Under the pieces are notes generated by a model. The model saw only the letters and a program-made list of their open reading frames with translations. It was not told the origin of the DNA and did no database searches. Made by a program: the position numbers and the translations under genes. Shown one piece after another: positions 1 to 9,570 of a stretch of DNA of 64,000 nt. The stretch spans positions 303,192-367,191 of the forward strand of contig NZ_KK211040.1 of assembly GCF_000619885.1 (NCBI RefSeq). Reading direction: 5' to 3'. Source of the DNA: Balneatrix alpica DSM 16621 (GTDB lineage Bacteria > Pseudomonadota > Gammaproteobacteria > Pseudomonadales > Balneatricaceae). Every line of letters begins with the position of its first letter. Position 1 is the first letter of the stretch.

Positions 1-316
1 CCGGAATCAAGACCAGCACCAGTAGCACGATCGCAGCTAACAGGCACCACCAATGCTGACGCTGCCAATACTCTAAGGGAACACGCCAGGCCAATGCCGC
101 GATGATGAGCCCGACGACCATAAAGACCGCATGACGTTTGGCTTGATAGAAGGGATCATTAAAACGAACCTCAGCCACCTCTATCGACGCAGAGGTCACC
201 ATCACCAAACCAATCAATAGCAAAGCGCCGACCGCCAGCATCAACCAGCCATCAAAGGGTCCAGCGATGCGGCCATAGACCGGCACCTCAACCGCTTTGC
301 CCCAATGCCACCTCAT
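1..316 (-). CDS. ftsW: FtsW, SEDS peptidoglycan polymerase (5' part only)
   Basis: Only the first 105 codons are present; the gene runs off the left edge. FtsW is the inner-membrane glycan polymerase of the divisome that works with FtsI. The visible part has a short basic cytoplasmic N-terminus, then FDGWLMLAVGALLLIGLV as the first membrane span, the motif VMVTSAS typical of SEDS proteins, and a second hydrophobic span. The start is an ATG at 314-316 that overlaps the murD stop (ATGA), so translation is probably coupled to murD. Place and sequence in the division cluster separate it from RodA, though the C-terminus cannot be checked. Confidence 0.9.
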   Translation of the reverse strand, partial: MRWHWGKAVEVPVYGRIAGPFDGWLMLAVGALLLIGLVMVTSASIEVAEVRFNDPFYQAKRHAVFMVVGLIIAALAWRVPLEYWQRQHWWCLLAAIVLLVLVLIP

Positions 317-1662
317 GCAGGCAACTCCTGTACTGCCTGCATAAAGACCTCGCCCCGATGCTCAAAGTGGTTAAACATATCGAAGCTGGCACAGGCGGGG
401 GATAACAACACCGCATCCCCCGGTTGCGCCAACATAGCAGCCTGCTCGACCGCCTCTTGCATAGAGGTGGCACGCACCACTGCTAAATCACCTGCATGGG
501 CAGCGATTTTCTCCGCGTCACGACCAATCACTACCAGGGCACGGCCATAGGTCGCCAATGGCGGGGCAAGCTCAATAAAGTCGGCTCCCTTGCCATCTCC
601 CCCAGCAATCAACACAATTTTGCCACTTAGATCGCCTCCCAAGCCCTGCAAGGCAGCCAAGGTAGCACCGACATTAGTGCCTTTGGAGTCATTGAAGTAA
701 AGCACCCCCTGACGCTCACGTACCCATTGGCAACGATGAGTCAGCCCTGCAAACTCTCGCAAGGTGGCCAGCATAGCCTCCATCGGCAAACCAACGCTGT
801 GCCCTAATGCCAAGGCTGCCAAGGCATTGGCCTGATTATGCAAACCGCGGATTTTTAAACTGGAGGTCGGTAGCAGACGTTGCTTACGGTATGCCAACCA
901 ACTGTGCCCCTGCTCATCTCGCTCCAGTCCAAAGGTATCCAAATCAGAAGGGCCCAAGCTGAAATACCAGTGAGGCAGCGCATCGGCCACCAACGGGCGT
1001 GACAACACATCATCTTTGTTCACCACCACTTGGCGGCAACCACGGAAAATACGATGTTTGGCCGCATGGTAAGCCTGTAAGTTGGGATAGCGATCCATAT
1101 GATCCGGGCTGATATTCAGCACGGTTGCCACTTCGGCACGCAAACTATGGGTGGTTTCCAGCTGAAAGCTGGACAGCTCCAACACATAGAGGTCTATATC
1201 CTCTAATGGCAACTGCAAGGCAGGGGTGCCCAGATTGCCTCCCACCGCAACCCGGCGCCCGGCTTGCTCCGCCATCAAGCCCACCAAGGTCGTTACCGTA
1301 CTTTTAGCATTAGAGCCGGTGATCGCTACGATAGGTGCCTTGGCCTCTCGGCAGAAGAGTTCGATATCCCCAACCACCTGCACACCTGATGCGATAGCTG
1401 CCGCAATTTCCGGCGTGCTGAGGGCCAGGCCTGGACTGACCACTAACTCCGAGGCCATCTTCAGGGTCTCGACCTGCAGCCCTCCCAGCTCATAAGGCAC
1501 ATCCGGAAACTCAGCCTGCAACTCAGCCAGGCCTGGCGGTTGGCTACGGGTATCCACCACCGCCACCCTTTTACCCCGTTGCCGTAAAAAACGTACGCAG
1601 CTCAAGCCGGTCTTACCCAGACCGACCACGATCACTAACTGATCACTTCCTATTTGCTGCAT
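313..1662 (-). CDS. murD: UDP-N-acetylmuramoylalanine--D-glutamate ligase MurD
   Basis: Cytoplasmic Mur ligase that adds D-glutamate to UDP-MurNAc-L-Ala using ATP. A Rossmann-like N-terminus (VVGLGKTGLSCVRFL) binds the UDP substrate. The central P-loop is GSNAKST, with Ala where many Mur ligases have Gly, as in pseudomonads. DHMDRYP and HRCQWV follow in the central and C-terminal domains, and NDSKGTN is visible. I place the start at the ATG at 1660-1662 because AAGG lies seven bases upstream; a GTG two codons earlier is too close to that ribosome site. The gene follows mraY by a few bases and overlaps ftsW by four. Length (449 aa) is normal for the family. Confidence 0.96.
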   Translation of the reverse strand: MQQIGSDQLVIVVGLGKTGLSCVRFLRQRGKRVAVVDTRSQPPGLAELQAEFPDVPYELGGLQVETLKMASELVVSPGLALSTPEIAAAIASGVQVVGDIELFCREAKAPIVAITGSNAKSTVTTLVGLMAEQAGRRVAVGGNLGTPALQLPLEDIDLYVLELSSFQLETTHSLRAEVATVLNISPDHMDRYPNLQAYHAAKHRIFRGCRQVVVNKDDVLSRPLVADALPHWYFSLGPSDLDTFGLERDEQGHSWLAYRKQRLLPTSSLKIRGLHNQANALAALALGHSVGLPMEAMLATLREFAGLTHRCQWVRERQGVLYFNDSKGTNVGATLAALQGLGGDLSGKIVLIAGGDGKGADFIELAPPLATYGRALVVIGRDAEKIAAHAGDLAVVRATSMQEAVEQAAMLAQPGDAVLLSPACASFDMFNHFEHRGEVFMQAVQELPA

Positions 1663-1671
1663 AGCCACGCC

Positions 1672-2757
1672 TTAACGAATTTTTAATGTAGCCAAACCGA
1701 TCAACACCAATACCACGGTGATGATCCAAAAACGGACGATGACACGGGGTTCGGGCCAGCCTTTCAGTTCAAAGTGATGATGCAGAGGGGCCATACGGAA
1801 AATCCGCCGCCCAGTCAGCTTGAACGAGCCGACCTGCAAGATGACCGATACGGTCTCCATCACGAAGACGCCGCCCATGATAAAGAGCACTAGCTCCTGG
1901 CGCACAATCACCGCGATCACCCCCAACACAGCCCCTAACGCCAAAGCCCCCACATCTCCCATAAAGACCTGGGCGGGGTAGGTGTTAAACCAGAGAAAGC
2001 CGAGTCCTGCCCCAACAATCGCCCCGCATATCACCAGCAACTCACCGCTGCCTGGCACATGAGGAATCAGAAGATACTCAGCAAACTTGATATGGCCGGT
2101 GACATAAGCAAAAACCCCCAGTGCACCTGCCACCATCACTGTCGGCAGAATCGCTAGGCCATCCAGGCCATCGGTCAGGTTGACCGCATTCGAGCTGCCA
2201 ACAATGACTAAATAGGTCAGCACCACGAAGGCCAACGCCCCCAATGGCAACACCGCATTTTTAAAGAAAGGTAGGATCAGGGTGGTTTCCACCGGGCTGG
2301 TCGCAGTCATATAAAGGAAAATCGCCGCCCCTAGGCCGCCGATAGACTGCCAGAAGTATTTCCAGCGCGCAGGTAAACCACGGGGATTACGCTCGACCAC
2401 TTTACGATAGTCATCTACCCAACCCACGGCACCAAAAATCGTCATCACCGCTAACACCACCCATACGTAGCGGTTACTAAGATCCGCCCATAAGAGCGTG
2501 CTAATAGCAATGGCGATGAGAATCAACGCGCCCCCCATCGTAGGGGTATCCGCCTTACTTAGATGGGTCTGAGGGCCATCGGAACGTACTGCCTGACCAA
2601 TTTTGTATTCGCGCAACTTGCGAATCATCGCAGGGCCAATCAGCAGCGAAATCAGCAGCGCAGTCAATACACCGAGAATGCCGCGAAAAGTCAGGTACTG
2701 GAAAACCGTAAAGCCACTATAAAACTGAGTTAACCAGCCAGTTAGCCAAAGCAGCAT
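1672..2757 (-). CDS. mraY: Phospho-MurNAc-pentapeptide transferase MraY
   Basis: Integral membrane enzyme that transfers phospho-MurNAc-pentapeptide to undecaprenyl phosphate, giving lipid I. The 361-residue protein has about ten hydrophobic spans. Signature stretches are [13 protein letters not shown] near residue 70, [21 protein letters not shown] with the catalytic aspartates, and the histidine-rich loop [12 protein letters not shown] near the C-terminus. It starts one base downstream of the murF stop and lies in the dcw operon between murF and murD, the usual order. Nothing unusual. Confidence 0.97.
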   Translation of the reverse strand: MLLWLTGWLTQFYSGFTVFQYLTFRGILGVLTALLISLLIGPAMIRKLREYKIGQAVRSDGPQTHLSKADTPTMGGALILIAIAISTLLWADLSNRYVWVVLAVMTIFGAVGWVDDYRKVVERNPRGLPARWKYFWQSIGGLGAAIFLYMTATSPVETTLILPFFKNAVLPLGALAFVVLTYLVIVGSSNAVNLTDGLDGLAILPTVMVAGALGVFAYVTGHIKFAEYLLIPHVPGSGELLVICGAIVGAGLGFLWFNTYPAQVFMGDVGALALGAVLGVIAVIVRQELVLFIMGGVFVMETVSVILQVGSFKLTGRRIFRMAPLHHHFELKGWPEPRVIVRFWIITVVLVLIGLATLKIR

Positions 2758-2758
2758 C

Positions 2759-4120
2759 TTAGTTCTCCTGCTCCAGCAACACCTTCACCACCTGCTCCAT
2801 CTGGGCACTACGCGAGCCCTTGCACAATACCACCATGTCTGGATTCACCCTGGTTTTTAATGCAGCAATCAGCTGCTCTTTATTATCAAAATGCCATGCT
2901 TGTCCTGGACCACGATAGGCCGCAACTGCAGCCTTATTCTGGGGCCCACAGGCAAATAACCATTCAACGCCCTGCTGCCCGGCATACTCACCAACCAACT
3001 GATGGCCACGCACAGTTTCTTCACCCAACTCTGCCATGTCGCCGACCACCAGCACATGAGGGCCAGGCAAACTCATTAGTAAATCAATAGCCGCACACAT
3101 CGCCTCGGGATTGGCGTTGTAACTATCATCGATTACCCGCAGCCCTGTAGAGCTACGCTGGGCATGTAAACGCCCTTTCACTGCCTCTACCCCTTCCAGC
3201 CCCGCTTGAATCGCATCCAAGCTGACGCCTTGAGCATAGGCAGCGGCAGCGGCCGCTAAGGCATTCACTACATTGTGACGGCCAAGCAGTTGCAATTTTA
3301 TGCCGCGTGCCTGTCCATCTAACTGCAGGGTGAAATGCCAATGACCGTCAGCATCCATATGCAGATCAGTTGCCCGGCAATCAGCGGCTTCCGCCAAACC
3401 AAAAGACAGCACTCTACGCTGCCCCGCGCGCTGATACCAATTACCAAAATGAGGATCATCCGCATTCAAAATGGCCGCACCAGCGGCAGGCAAGCCATCA
3501 ATGATTTCTCCCTTGGCTTGCACCACACCGGCCAAGCTGCCAAAACCCTCAATGTGGGCCCGCCCAGCATTCGTCAGGATACTGACCTGAGGGCGGGTCA
3601 TCGCAACCGTCCGGGCTATTTCCCCTATGCCGCTGGCACCCAATTCGATCACTGCCGCCTGGTGCTGCTCATTAAGCTCTAACAACGTCAGGGGAGCACC
3701 GATCTCATTATTCAGATTGCCTCGCGTGGCTAGGGTAAAGCCCTCTTCACGCATAATCGCTGCTAGCATTTCTTTAACGGTGGTCTTACCCGCACTGCCA
3801 GTGACCGCAGCCACTTTGCCACTGAACAAGCTCCGGTTATAGGCCCCTAGTTGCCCCAAAGCAGTGAGGGTGTTAGTGACCTGAAAGACAGGCAAACTGC
3901 TTTGCACTGCTTTATGTACCACCACCGCCACCGCACCGGCTTGCTCAGCCTGATCGATAAATTGGTGACCATCAAAACGCTCGCCTTCGAGCGCAACAAA
4001 CACATCACCCCTTTGCAAACTACGGCTATCCGTACAAATACGCTGTACCTTAGCCTGCTGTGTGGGCTGAGGAAGTTGCAGCGCTTCTGCAATGGTGGCA
4101 AGGCTCCAGGAGCCAATCAT
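2759..4120 (-). CDS. murF: UDP-MurNAc-tripeptide--D-alanyl-D-alanine ligase MurF
   Basis: Adds the D-Ala-D-Ala dipeptide to UDP-MurNAc-tripeptide, the last cytoplasmic step of precursor synthesis. Its 453 residues have the three Mur-ligase domains: an N-terminal UDP-binding domain ([15 protein letters not shown]), a central ATPase with P-loop GSAGKTT and [14 protein letters not shown], and a C-terminal domain with [11 protein letters not shown], the MurF hallmark. The ATG overlaps the murE stop by four bases, implying coupled translation. Confidence 0.96.
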   Translation of the reverse strand: MIGSWSLATIAEALQLPQPTQQAKVQRICTDSRSLQRGDVFVALEGERFDGHQFIDQAEQAGAVAVVVHKAVQSSLPVFQVTNTLTALGQLGAYNRSLFSGKVAAVTGSAGKTTVKEMLAAIMREEGFTLATRGNLNNEIGAPLTLLELNEQHQAAVIELGASGIGEIARTVAMTRPQVSILTNAGRAHIEGFGSLAGVVQAKGEIIDGLPAAGAAILNADDPHFGNWYQRAGQRRVLSFGLAEAADCRATDLHMDADGHWHFTLQLDGQARGIKLQLLGRHNVVNALAAAAAAYAQGVSLDAIQAGLEGVEAVKGRLHAQRSSTGLRVIDDSYNANPEAMCAAIDLLMSLPGPHVLVVGDMAELGEETVRGHQLVGEYAGQQGVEWLFACGPQNKAAVAAYRGPGQAWHFDNKEQLIAALKTRVNPDMVVLCKGSRSAQMEQVVKVLLEQEN

Positions 4121-5592
4121 GGGGCTAACTCCAGGTAATGTCTGGCGACATCCAAATCAGAGAAATGATGTTTCACACCGGCAATGTCCTGATAGGTTTC
4201 ATGACCCTTACCGGCAATTAGAATAATGTCGGTGCGATCCGCCTGAGCGATGGCACTGGCAATCGCCTTGGCACGATCGGTAATAATCTGCACCCGTGCG
4301 GGGTGACGGAAGCCCGCCAACGTATCACTAATGATCTGCTCTGGATCCTCAAAGCGCGGGTTATCCTGGGTCAAGACCAATTGATCCGCATGCGCTTCAA
4401 CCGCCTCCGCCATCAATGGACGCTTGCCACGGTCACGATCTCCGCCACAACCAAACACACACCACAGGCGCCCCTGTACGTGATCACGCAGAGCAGTGAG
4501 TGCCTGCACCAAAGCATCAGGGGTGTGGGCATAATCCACCACCACCAAAGGCCGCTCCGGCACCACCAAGGACTCCATACGTCCATTTACCCGGGGCAGG
4601 TTATTCACTGCCTGAGCGATCTGACTCAGGGTAAAGCCCTGCGCATAGAGTACCGCGACCACAGCCATCAGATTGCTAACATTGAAGCGGCCTAACAAAA
4701 CAGATTCGAGCGCCAGCTCACCCAGGGGGGTATATAGCCGCAACGCCATACCCTGGGTATGGGGTTGCCATTCCAGCACATGAAAATCCGCTTCTGGCTG
4801 CCCCCAGGAATAGCTGAGCGGACGCACTCCAGCAGGCAGTTGCTGCAAAATTTGACGCCCATAGGGATCATCCAGATTCACGACCGCTTCGGCCAGATCA
4901 GGCCAGGTGAATAGCCGTTGCTTGGCGGCGGCGTAAGCCTCCATAGTGCCATGGAAGTCCAGATGATCACGGGTCAGATTGGTAAAAACCGCGGTGCGAA
5001 AACGCACTCCAGCTACCCGCCCCTGTACTAAAGCATGGGAAGAGACTTCCATCGCCAGTGCCTGACAGCCCTGCTGTTGAAAGCGCTGCAAATATTGATG
5101 CACACGCAGCACATCCGGAGTGGTGTGGGTCGCTTCATCCAACTGCCCTACCCGACCATAACCCAGTGTTCCCATCAGGGCGCAAGGCTTAGCCAAACTA
5201 TCCAGTGCCCGGGCAATAAACTGGGTTACCGAGGTTTTACCGTTAGTCCCCGTCACCCCTATTACATCCATACAGGTAGCAGGCTCTCCATGATAACGAG
5301 CCAGGTACTCTCCCAAGCGGGATGCTAATCCGGCAATCACCAGTTGCTGTTCGACAGGGCAATCGGCTACAGGCTCAGCACTGACAATTAACTCAGCCCC
5401 CCGCTCCAGTGCCTGACGCACAAATGCCTGACGCTGCGGATGTTGCGGCTGTTCAAGCACAAACCAATCACCGGTTTGTACCTGGCGACTATCCAAGCGC
5501 AACGGGCGCACAGGCCGCTGTTGCCAGCCTTCCGGCAGGGCTGCATCGGTTATCCATTGTCCCAAAGTTTGAGGTTGGGTCATGTTGCTCAC
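4117..5592 (-). CDS. murE: UDP-MurNAc-dipeptide--meso-diaminopimelate ligase MurE
   Basis: Adds the third stem-peptide residue. The motif DNPRFEDP near the C-terminus is the DNPR signature of meso-diaminopimelate enzymes, so the wall should be of the Gram-negative A1gamma type. Other landmarks are P-loop GTNGKTS, TNLTRDHLDFHG, and CGGDRDRGKRP. The GTG start overlaps the ftsI stop; an ATG three codons inside is equally possible and neither has a strong ribosome site. Length 491 aa is typical. Confidence 0.96.
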   Translation of the reverse strand: MSNMTQPQTLGQWITDAALPEGWQQRPVRPLRLDSRQVQTGDWFVLEQPQHPQRQAFVRQALERGAELIVSAEPVADCPVEQQLVIAGLASRLGEYLARYHGEPATCMDVIGVTGTNGKTSVTQFIARALDSLAKPCALMGTLGYGRVGQLDEATHTTPDVLRVHQYLQRFQQQGCQALAMEVSSHALVQGRVAGVRFRTAVFTNLTRDHLDFHGTMEAYAAAKQRLFTWPDLAEAVVNLDDPYGRQILQQLPAGVRPLSYSWGQPEADFHVLEWQPHTQGMALRLYTPLGELALESVLLGRFNVSNLMAVVAVLYAQGFTLSQIAQAVNNLPRVNGRMESLVVPERPLVVVDYAHTPDALVQALTALRDHVQGRLWCVFGCGGDRDRGKRPLMAEAVEAHADQLVLTQDNPRFEDPEQIISDTLAGFRHPARVQIITDRAKAIASAIAQADRTDIILIAGKGHETYQDIAGVKHHFSDLDVARHYLELAP

Positions 5593-7280
5593 TTGCTGTT
5601 ATTGGCAGTCAGGGCTTGTAAATCATCTGGGGGAATATTCATTAAGCGCATTGCCCCGGAAACAAAATTACGAAATACCGGTGCAGCCACGGCACCACCG
5701 TAGTATTCCTTGCCGCTGGGATCATCAATGATCACCACCGCAATGACTTTGGGGTTACTGATGGGCGCCACGCCGGCAAACACAGACAGGTATTTTTTTG
5801 CTTCATAACCCGCTGCCCCCACTTTATGTACGGTGCCGGTTTTACCGCCGAGACGATAACCTGGTACCTGGGCACGGGAGGCAGTGCCGCCAGGTTTAAC
5901 CACTGTTTCCAACATATTTAACACTTGATTGGCCACTTCTGGACTCAGCACCTGCTGTCCCTGGGGTAAATTAACCCGCTTCAATAAGGACAGGGGATAC
6001 ATCATGCCGCCAGTAGCAAAAGGCAGATAAGCTCGGGCAAGCTGCAATGGCGTCACTGACAAGCCATAACCATATGACATCGTCGCTAACTGCAAAGTTT
6101 GGGTAGCTTTATAACGAGGTAACGTACCGATTTGTTCGCCAGGGAAGCCGGTTTCTGTTGGCTGCCCCAAACCGAAGTTATAGGCATAGCTCCACAGCGT
6201 CCCCTCCGGCAAAGCCAATGCTAACTTGGTGGAGCCAACGTTACTGGACTTGGTAATCACCCCAGTGATATCCAGTACGCCATAGTTATGATGGTCGCGA
6301 ATAGTCTTATTCAGGACTCGCATATAGCCAGGATTGGTATCCATTAGCGAGCTAGGCTTCACCAAGCCTTCCTGTAAAGCCGCAGCGACTGTAATGGCCT
6401 TCATGGTGGAGCCTGGCTCAATCAAATCCGTAATCGCGCGGTTGCGCAGACTGGCTGAGGTCACCTCATTACGATTGTTGGGGTTGTAAGCCGGCTGATT
6501 CACCATTGCCAGGACTTCGCCAGTCTTGGCATCCAGCACCACCATGGTACCCGCCTTAGCACCATTGGCTGCCACGTTGGCCTTCAGCTCCCGATAGGCT
6601 AAATACTGTAAGCGCAGATCGATACTCAACTGGAGATCCTGACCAGGCTTAGCGGGACGCTCCAAACGGATGTCTTTGATATTGCGCCCTAAACGATCAC
6701 GCAACACCTCTTTAACCCCCGGGACCCCCTGCAGCCATTGATCATAGGCCAGTTCCATCCCTTCCTGTCCTTTACCATCCACATCGGTAAAGCCAAGCAA
6801 GTGGCTGGTCACCTCCCCTGCAGGGTAAAAACGGCGATATTCTTTACGACTGAAGACTCCGGGAATTTGCAGCTGCATCACCGCTTCTGCTTCACCTGGG
6901 GTCATGTGGCGGCGCAGGTACATAAACTCTTTACTGGCTAGCGCCTCAATACGGCTAGAGAGGCGATCAGCGGGAATGGCCAACGCCTGGGCCAACTCAG
7001 TCCAACGATCTGGATGCTGGGATAGAATCTGTGGCTCCGCCCAAAGGGTCTCCACTGGCGCACTGATCGCCAGGGGCTCGCCATTACGATCAACAATCAT
7101 GCCGCGATGAGCAGGAATCTCTTCTTTGCGTAACGCCCGCGCATCCCCCTGATTATTGAGGAACTCTTTATTGATCAGATGCAAATTGATCAGCTGGGCA
7201 ACCAAAATCAGCGCCAGCAACGCCAGCGCACCGAGAACAATGCGCATCCGCCAAGGAAACAGTGGCTGATGATCAGTCAT
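5589..7280 (-). CDS. ftsI: Peptidoglycan D,D-transpeptidase FtsI (PBP3)
   Basis: Septal class B penicillin-binding protein. A short cytoplasmic tail and one membrane anchor (about residues 13-33) lead into the periplasmic pedestal domain (AHRGMIVDRNGEPLA). The transpeptidase domain carries all three active-site motifs: STMK at 291-294 with the nucleophile Ser291, SSN at 345-347, and KTGT at 480-483. The ATG overlaps the ftsL stop (ATGA), so FtsL and FtsI are probably made together. Length 563 aa is normal. Confidence 0.97.
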   Translation of the reverse strand: MTDHQPLFPWRMRIVLGALALLALILVAQLINLHLINKEFLNNQGDARALRKEEIPAHRGMIVDRNGEPLAISAPVETLWAEPQILSQHPDRWTELAQALAIPADRLSSRIEALASKEFMYLRRHMTPGEAEAVMQLQIPGVFSRKEYRRFYPAGEVTSHLLGFTDVDGKGQEGMELAYDQWLQGVPGVKEVLRDRLGRNIKDIRLERPAKPGQDLQLSIDLRLQYLAYRELKANVAANGAKAGTMVVLDAKTGEVLAMVNQPAYNPNNRNEVTSASLRNRAITDLIEPGSTMKAITVAAALQEGLVKPSSLMDTNPGYMRVLNKTIRDHHNYGVLDITGVITKSSNVGSTKLALALPEGTLWSYAYNFGLGQPTETGFPGEQIGTLPRYKATQTLQLATMSYGYGLSVTPLQLARAYLPFATGGMMYPLSLLKRVNLPQGQQVLSPEVANQVLNMLETVVKPGGTASRAQVPGYRLGGKTGTVHKVGAAGYEAKKYLSVFAGVAPISNPKVIAVVIIDDPSGKEYYGGAVAAPVFRNFVSGAMRLMNIPPDDLQALTANNSK

Positions 7281-7633
7281 GGCTGCACCATTTGAATGCT
7301 TTTGGTGTCCGGCACATACATTTGCAGGCGTTCCCGTGCCAACAGTTCAACACGGCCATGGGCAGACCAGGTGCTCTCCTCCAGTAACAACTGGCCCCAC
7401 TCTACCTCAAGCTGATCCCGTTGTTTCTCCAGCCCCTGCAACTCAGCAAACAACTTGCGATTCCAGTGAGCATTTAAAATAACAGCCACCGCCGTACCTA
7501 ACAGCAACACCACCAACACACTCAGCAGCCTGAGACGCCATGATCCCCAGGGCAACTGCAACACTGGATGCAAGCTCGTATCCAGGCCACTGCCACGTGT
7601 TAACTTGCGCAAATGAGAGCGCCAAGCCGTCAT
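7277..7633 (-). CDS. ftsL: Cell division protein FtsL
   Basis: Small bitopic divisome protein that forms a complex with FtsB and FtsQ. A basic cytoplasmic segment is followed by one hydrophobic span (LRLLSVLVVLLLGTAVAVIL) and a periplasmic leucine-zipper-like coiled coil (LFAELQGLEKQRDQLEVEWG). The conserved LLLEESTWSAHGRVE region ends the coil, as in pseudomonad FtsL. I choose the ATG at 7631-7633, one base after the rsmH stop; an upstream start at 7654 would overlap rsmH and add seven unconserved residues. Identification rests on topology and position as well as sequence. Confidence 0.92.
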   Translation of the reverse strand: MTAWRSHLRKLTRGSGLDTSLHPVLQLPWGSWRLRLLSVLVVLLLGTAVAVILNAHWNRKLFAELQGLEKQRDQLEVEWGQLLLEESTWSAHGRVELLARERLQMYVPDTKSIQMVQP

Positions 7634-7634
7634 G

Positions 7635-8567
7635 CTAGATCCGCTCCGCCACACGCATCACGGCGCTACGAGAACGCACATTGTCATCCACCTCACCATC
7701 GGAGGCTTTCCAGGCTTTTCCTAGAGGACGCAAGGTAACATTGAGGGCACTGTGCTGAACGGGTAAGTCCCGAGGCAACTCCTCCCCTTTCGACTCTTTG
7801 CGAATGAAACGTTTAACCAGACGATCTTCCAGAGAATGGAAGCTAATCACCACCATCCTGCCACCCTGACATAAAGCCGGTGGGATAGCGGCCAAACAGG
7901 TCTCGATATCTTCCAACTCACGGTTGATAAAAATACGAATCGCCTGGAACGCACGGGTAGCGGGATGCTTACCTTTTTCCCACTTGGGATTAGCCGCCGC
8001 AATCAGCTTCGCCAACTGCGCGGTACGCTCCAATGGCTGTTCTTGACGGGTTTCCACCACGGCGCGGGCCATACGTCGGGCAAACTTTTCTTCACCATAG
8101 GTAAAGAGCACGTCCGCCAACTCTTTTTCACCGACCTGGGCCAGCCACTGTGCAGCACTCATACCACGACTGGTATCCATGCGCATATCCAGGGGACCGT
8201 CATGCTGAAAGCTAAAGCCGCGTTCGGGGTTATCAAGCTGAGGTGAGGAGACTCCCAAATCCAACAAAACACCCTGCACTCGCCCCTGACGATCGCGCTC
8301 AGTGATTAACTGTGCTAAGTCAGCGAAGGATGCATGGGCAATTTCGAAACGGGGATCATGGGCGAATTCACGCTCAGCATGGGCAATCGCTTCAGGGTCT
8401 TTATCGATAGCCAAAAGACGCCCCTGCGGCCCTAAGCGAGAAAGGATTAAGCGACTATGCCCACCCCGACCAAAGGTGCCATCTACATAGAAACCATTCG
8501 GATCGGTCACCAGTTGCTCAACCGCCTCCTCGAGCAACACAGTTACATGCCGATACTCTTGTGTCAT
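7635..8567 (-). CDS. rsmH: 16S rRNA (cytosine1402-N4)-methyltransferase RsmH
   Basis: SAM-dependent methyltransferase that makes N4-methyl-C1402 in the 16S rRNA P-site, together with RsmI, which is also in this window. SAM-binding motif GTFGRGGHS lies near residue 30, [12 protein letters not shown] follows near residue 100, and the C-terminal [16 protein letters not shown] signature is present. Length is 310 aa. It lies eight bases downstream of mraZ, its usual position. Confidence 0.96.
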   Translation of the reverse strand: MTQEYRHVTVLLEEAVEQLVTDPNGFYVDGTFGRGGHSRLILSRLGPQGRLLAIDKDPEAIAHAEREFAHDPRFEIAHASFADLAQLITERDRQGRVQGVLLDLGVSSPQLDNPERGFSFQHDGPLDMRMDTSRGMSAAQWLAQVGEKELADVLFTYGEEKFARRMARAVVETRQEQPLERTAQLAKLIAAANPKWEKGKHPATRAFQAIRIFINRELEDIETCLAAIPPALCQGGRMVVISFHSLEDRLVKRFIRKESKGEELPRDLPVQHSALNVTLRPLGKAWKASDGEVDDNVRSRSAVMRVAERI

Positions 8568-8575
8568 TGAAGTGC

Positions 8576-9043
8576 CTATAGTGCCAGCTCGGTCAATTCT
8601 ATTGGTAGTTCGGCCAGCTCTTTGGGAGCCGCCAGATAACTTTCACGCATACGGCGCCAACAATTTTCATCCCAAAGCTCAAAACGCTGGCCTTGGCCAA
8701 TGAGGGCCACTTGTTTATCCAGCCCTGCGTACTCACGCAGTAATCCTGGTAGTAATACCCGCCCCTGTTTATCCATTTGCACATCGGTTGCGTGACCAAT
8801 AAGCAAACGCTGGATCCGACGCGCTGCCGGGTTATAGCTGGGCAATGCCTGCAACTTCGCCTGGATACGCTCCCAGGCAGACAAGGGATAAAGCAGCAAA
8901 CAGGGGTCTTCTGTGTCAATGGTCAGCACCAGCGCCCCATCAGCCAGCTCCAGCATCAAATCACGATAGCGACTAGGGAGCGTCATTCGCCCCTTATCAT
9001 CGAGATTCAAGCTTGCTAAGCCACGCAGACCGGTCTCGCTCAC
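8576..9043 (-). CDS. mraZ: Transcriptional regulator MraZ
   Basis: AbrB-fold protein that binds repeats in the dcw promoter and represses it in E. coli. The two characteristic repeats are visible: [18 protein letters not shown] and [18 protein letters not shown]. The frame stays open to a GTG at 9074-9076, but that codon is part of the first operator repeat and lies at the transcription start. Homologues begin just before the RG-x-x-x-LD segment, which favours the GTG at 9041-9043 (155 aa) or the adjoining TTG. The ribosome site is then part of the last GTGGGG repeat. Confidence 0.93.
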   Translation of the reverse strand: MSETGLRGLASLNLDDKGRMTLPSRYRDLMLELADGALVLTIDTEDPCLLLYPLSAWERIQAKLQALPSYNPAARRIQRLLIGHATDVQMDKQGRVLLPGLLREYAGLDKQVALIGQGQRFELWDENCWRRMRESYLAAPKELAELPIELTELAL

Positions 9044-9051
9044 CAATATGC

Positions 9052-9076
9052 CCCACTTTATCCCACTTTCCCCCAC
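9052..9076 (-). promoter_or_regulatory. MraZ operator: three GTGGG repeats at 10-bp spacing
   Basis: Read on the minus strand, GTGGG occurs at 9076-9072, 9066-9062 and 9056-9052, each separated by five bases, so the repeats fall on one face of the helix. Known MraZ operators are TGGGN repeats with five-base spacers. Here they begin at the predicted transcription start and end about eight bases before the chosen mraZ start, a good position for autorepression. The repeats are seen directly; MraZ binding is inferred from the known site. Confidence 0.9.
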
Positions 9077-9078
9077 GA

Positions 9079-9107
9079 ACTATAGGAATCAGCCTACACA
9101 AATGCAA
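9079..9107 (-). promoter_or_regulatory. Sigma-70-type promoter of the mraZ (dcw) operon
   Basis: On the minus strand a -35 TTGCAT (9107-9102) is followed after exactly 17 bases by TATAGT (9084-9079), which matches the -10 consensus at five of six positions. Transcription would begin at about 9072, inside the first MraZ repeat. The -35 is weak (three of six). Confidence 0.7.
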
Positions 9108-9177
9108 GCGCATCCCTGCAGTAGCGCATTACAGCGCTCCAGCTGTGATGAGTACGTAAAGGAAAATAAAGAAGAAG

Positions 9178-9529
9178 AGGCTGAGTTCGCCTATAAGCCG
9201 GGTTCTGTCTTGGACAGTCATTCATCTAGGGCTTGCGTCACCACAAGCCTCAAGCGACCTACCCGGATCCAGCGCGGGCCACGCCTATGGATCCCTATTT
9301 GGTCTTGCTCCGAGTGGGGTTTACCATCGCCGTGGAATGTTGCCACCCACGCGGTGCGCTCTTACCGCACCTTTTCAACCTTACCGGCTCTTACGAGCTT
9401 AGGCGGTGTCCTTTCTGTTGCACTTTCCGTAGGCTCACGCCCCCCAGACGTTATCTGGCACTCTGCCCTATGGAGCCCGGACTTTCCTCCCCCTGCATGC
9501 AGGCGGCGACTGTCCGGCGAACTCAGGGC
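9178..9529 (-). ncRNA. rnpB: RNase P RNA, bacterial type A
   Basis: Catalytic RNA that removes tRNA 5' leaders. Read on the minus strand, the conserved core GAGGAAAGTCCGGGCTCC followed by ATAGGGCAG lies near the 5' end. AGATGAATGACTGTCC and GACAGAACCCGGCTTAT lie near the 3' end, as in E. coli M1 RNA. The terminal P1 helix is visible as CTGAGTTCGCC (9526-9516) pairing perfectly with GGCGAACTCAG (9191-9181), which fixes both ends to within a few bases. A T-rich run (TTCTTCTTTATTTT) follows the 3' end. The gene lies between rsmI and mraZ, as in pseudomonads. Confidence 0.97.
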
Positions 9530-9533
9530 GGCA

Positions 9534-9561
9534 AGGATACCATGCCAAATATGCCTGACAA
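9534..9561 (-). promoter_or_regulatory. Promoter of rnpB
   Basis: Minus-strand TTGTCA (9561-9556, five of six bases) and TATCCT (9539-9534, four of six) are separated by 16 bases. The start would fall about four to seven bases before the P1 helix of RNase P RNA, which supports the call. It lies just downstream of the rsmI stop. Confidence 0.7.
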
Positions 9562-9570
9562 GCCCCCGTC

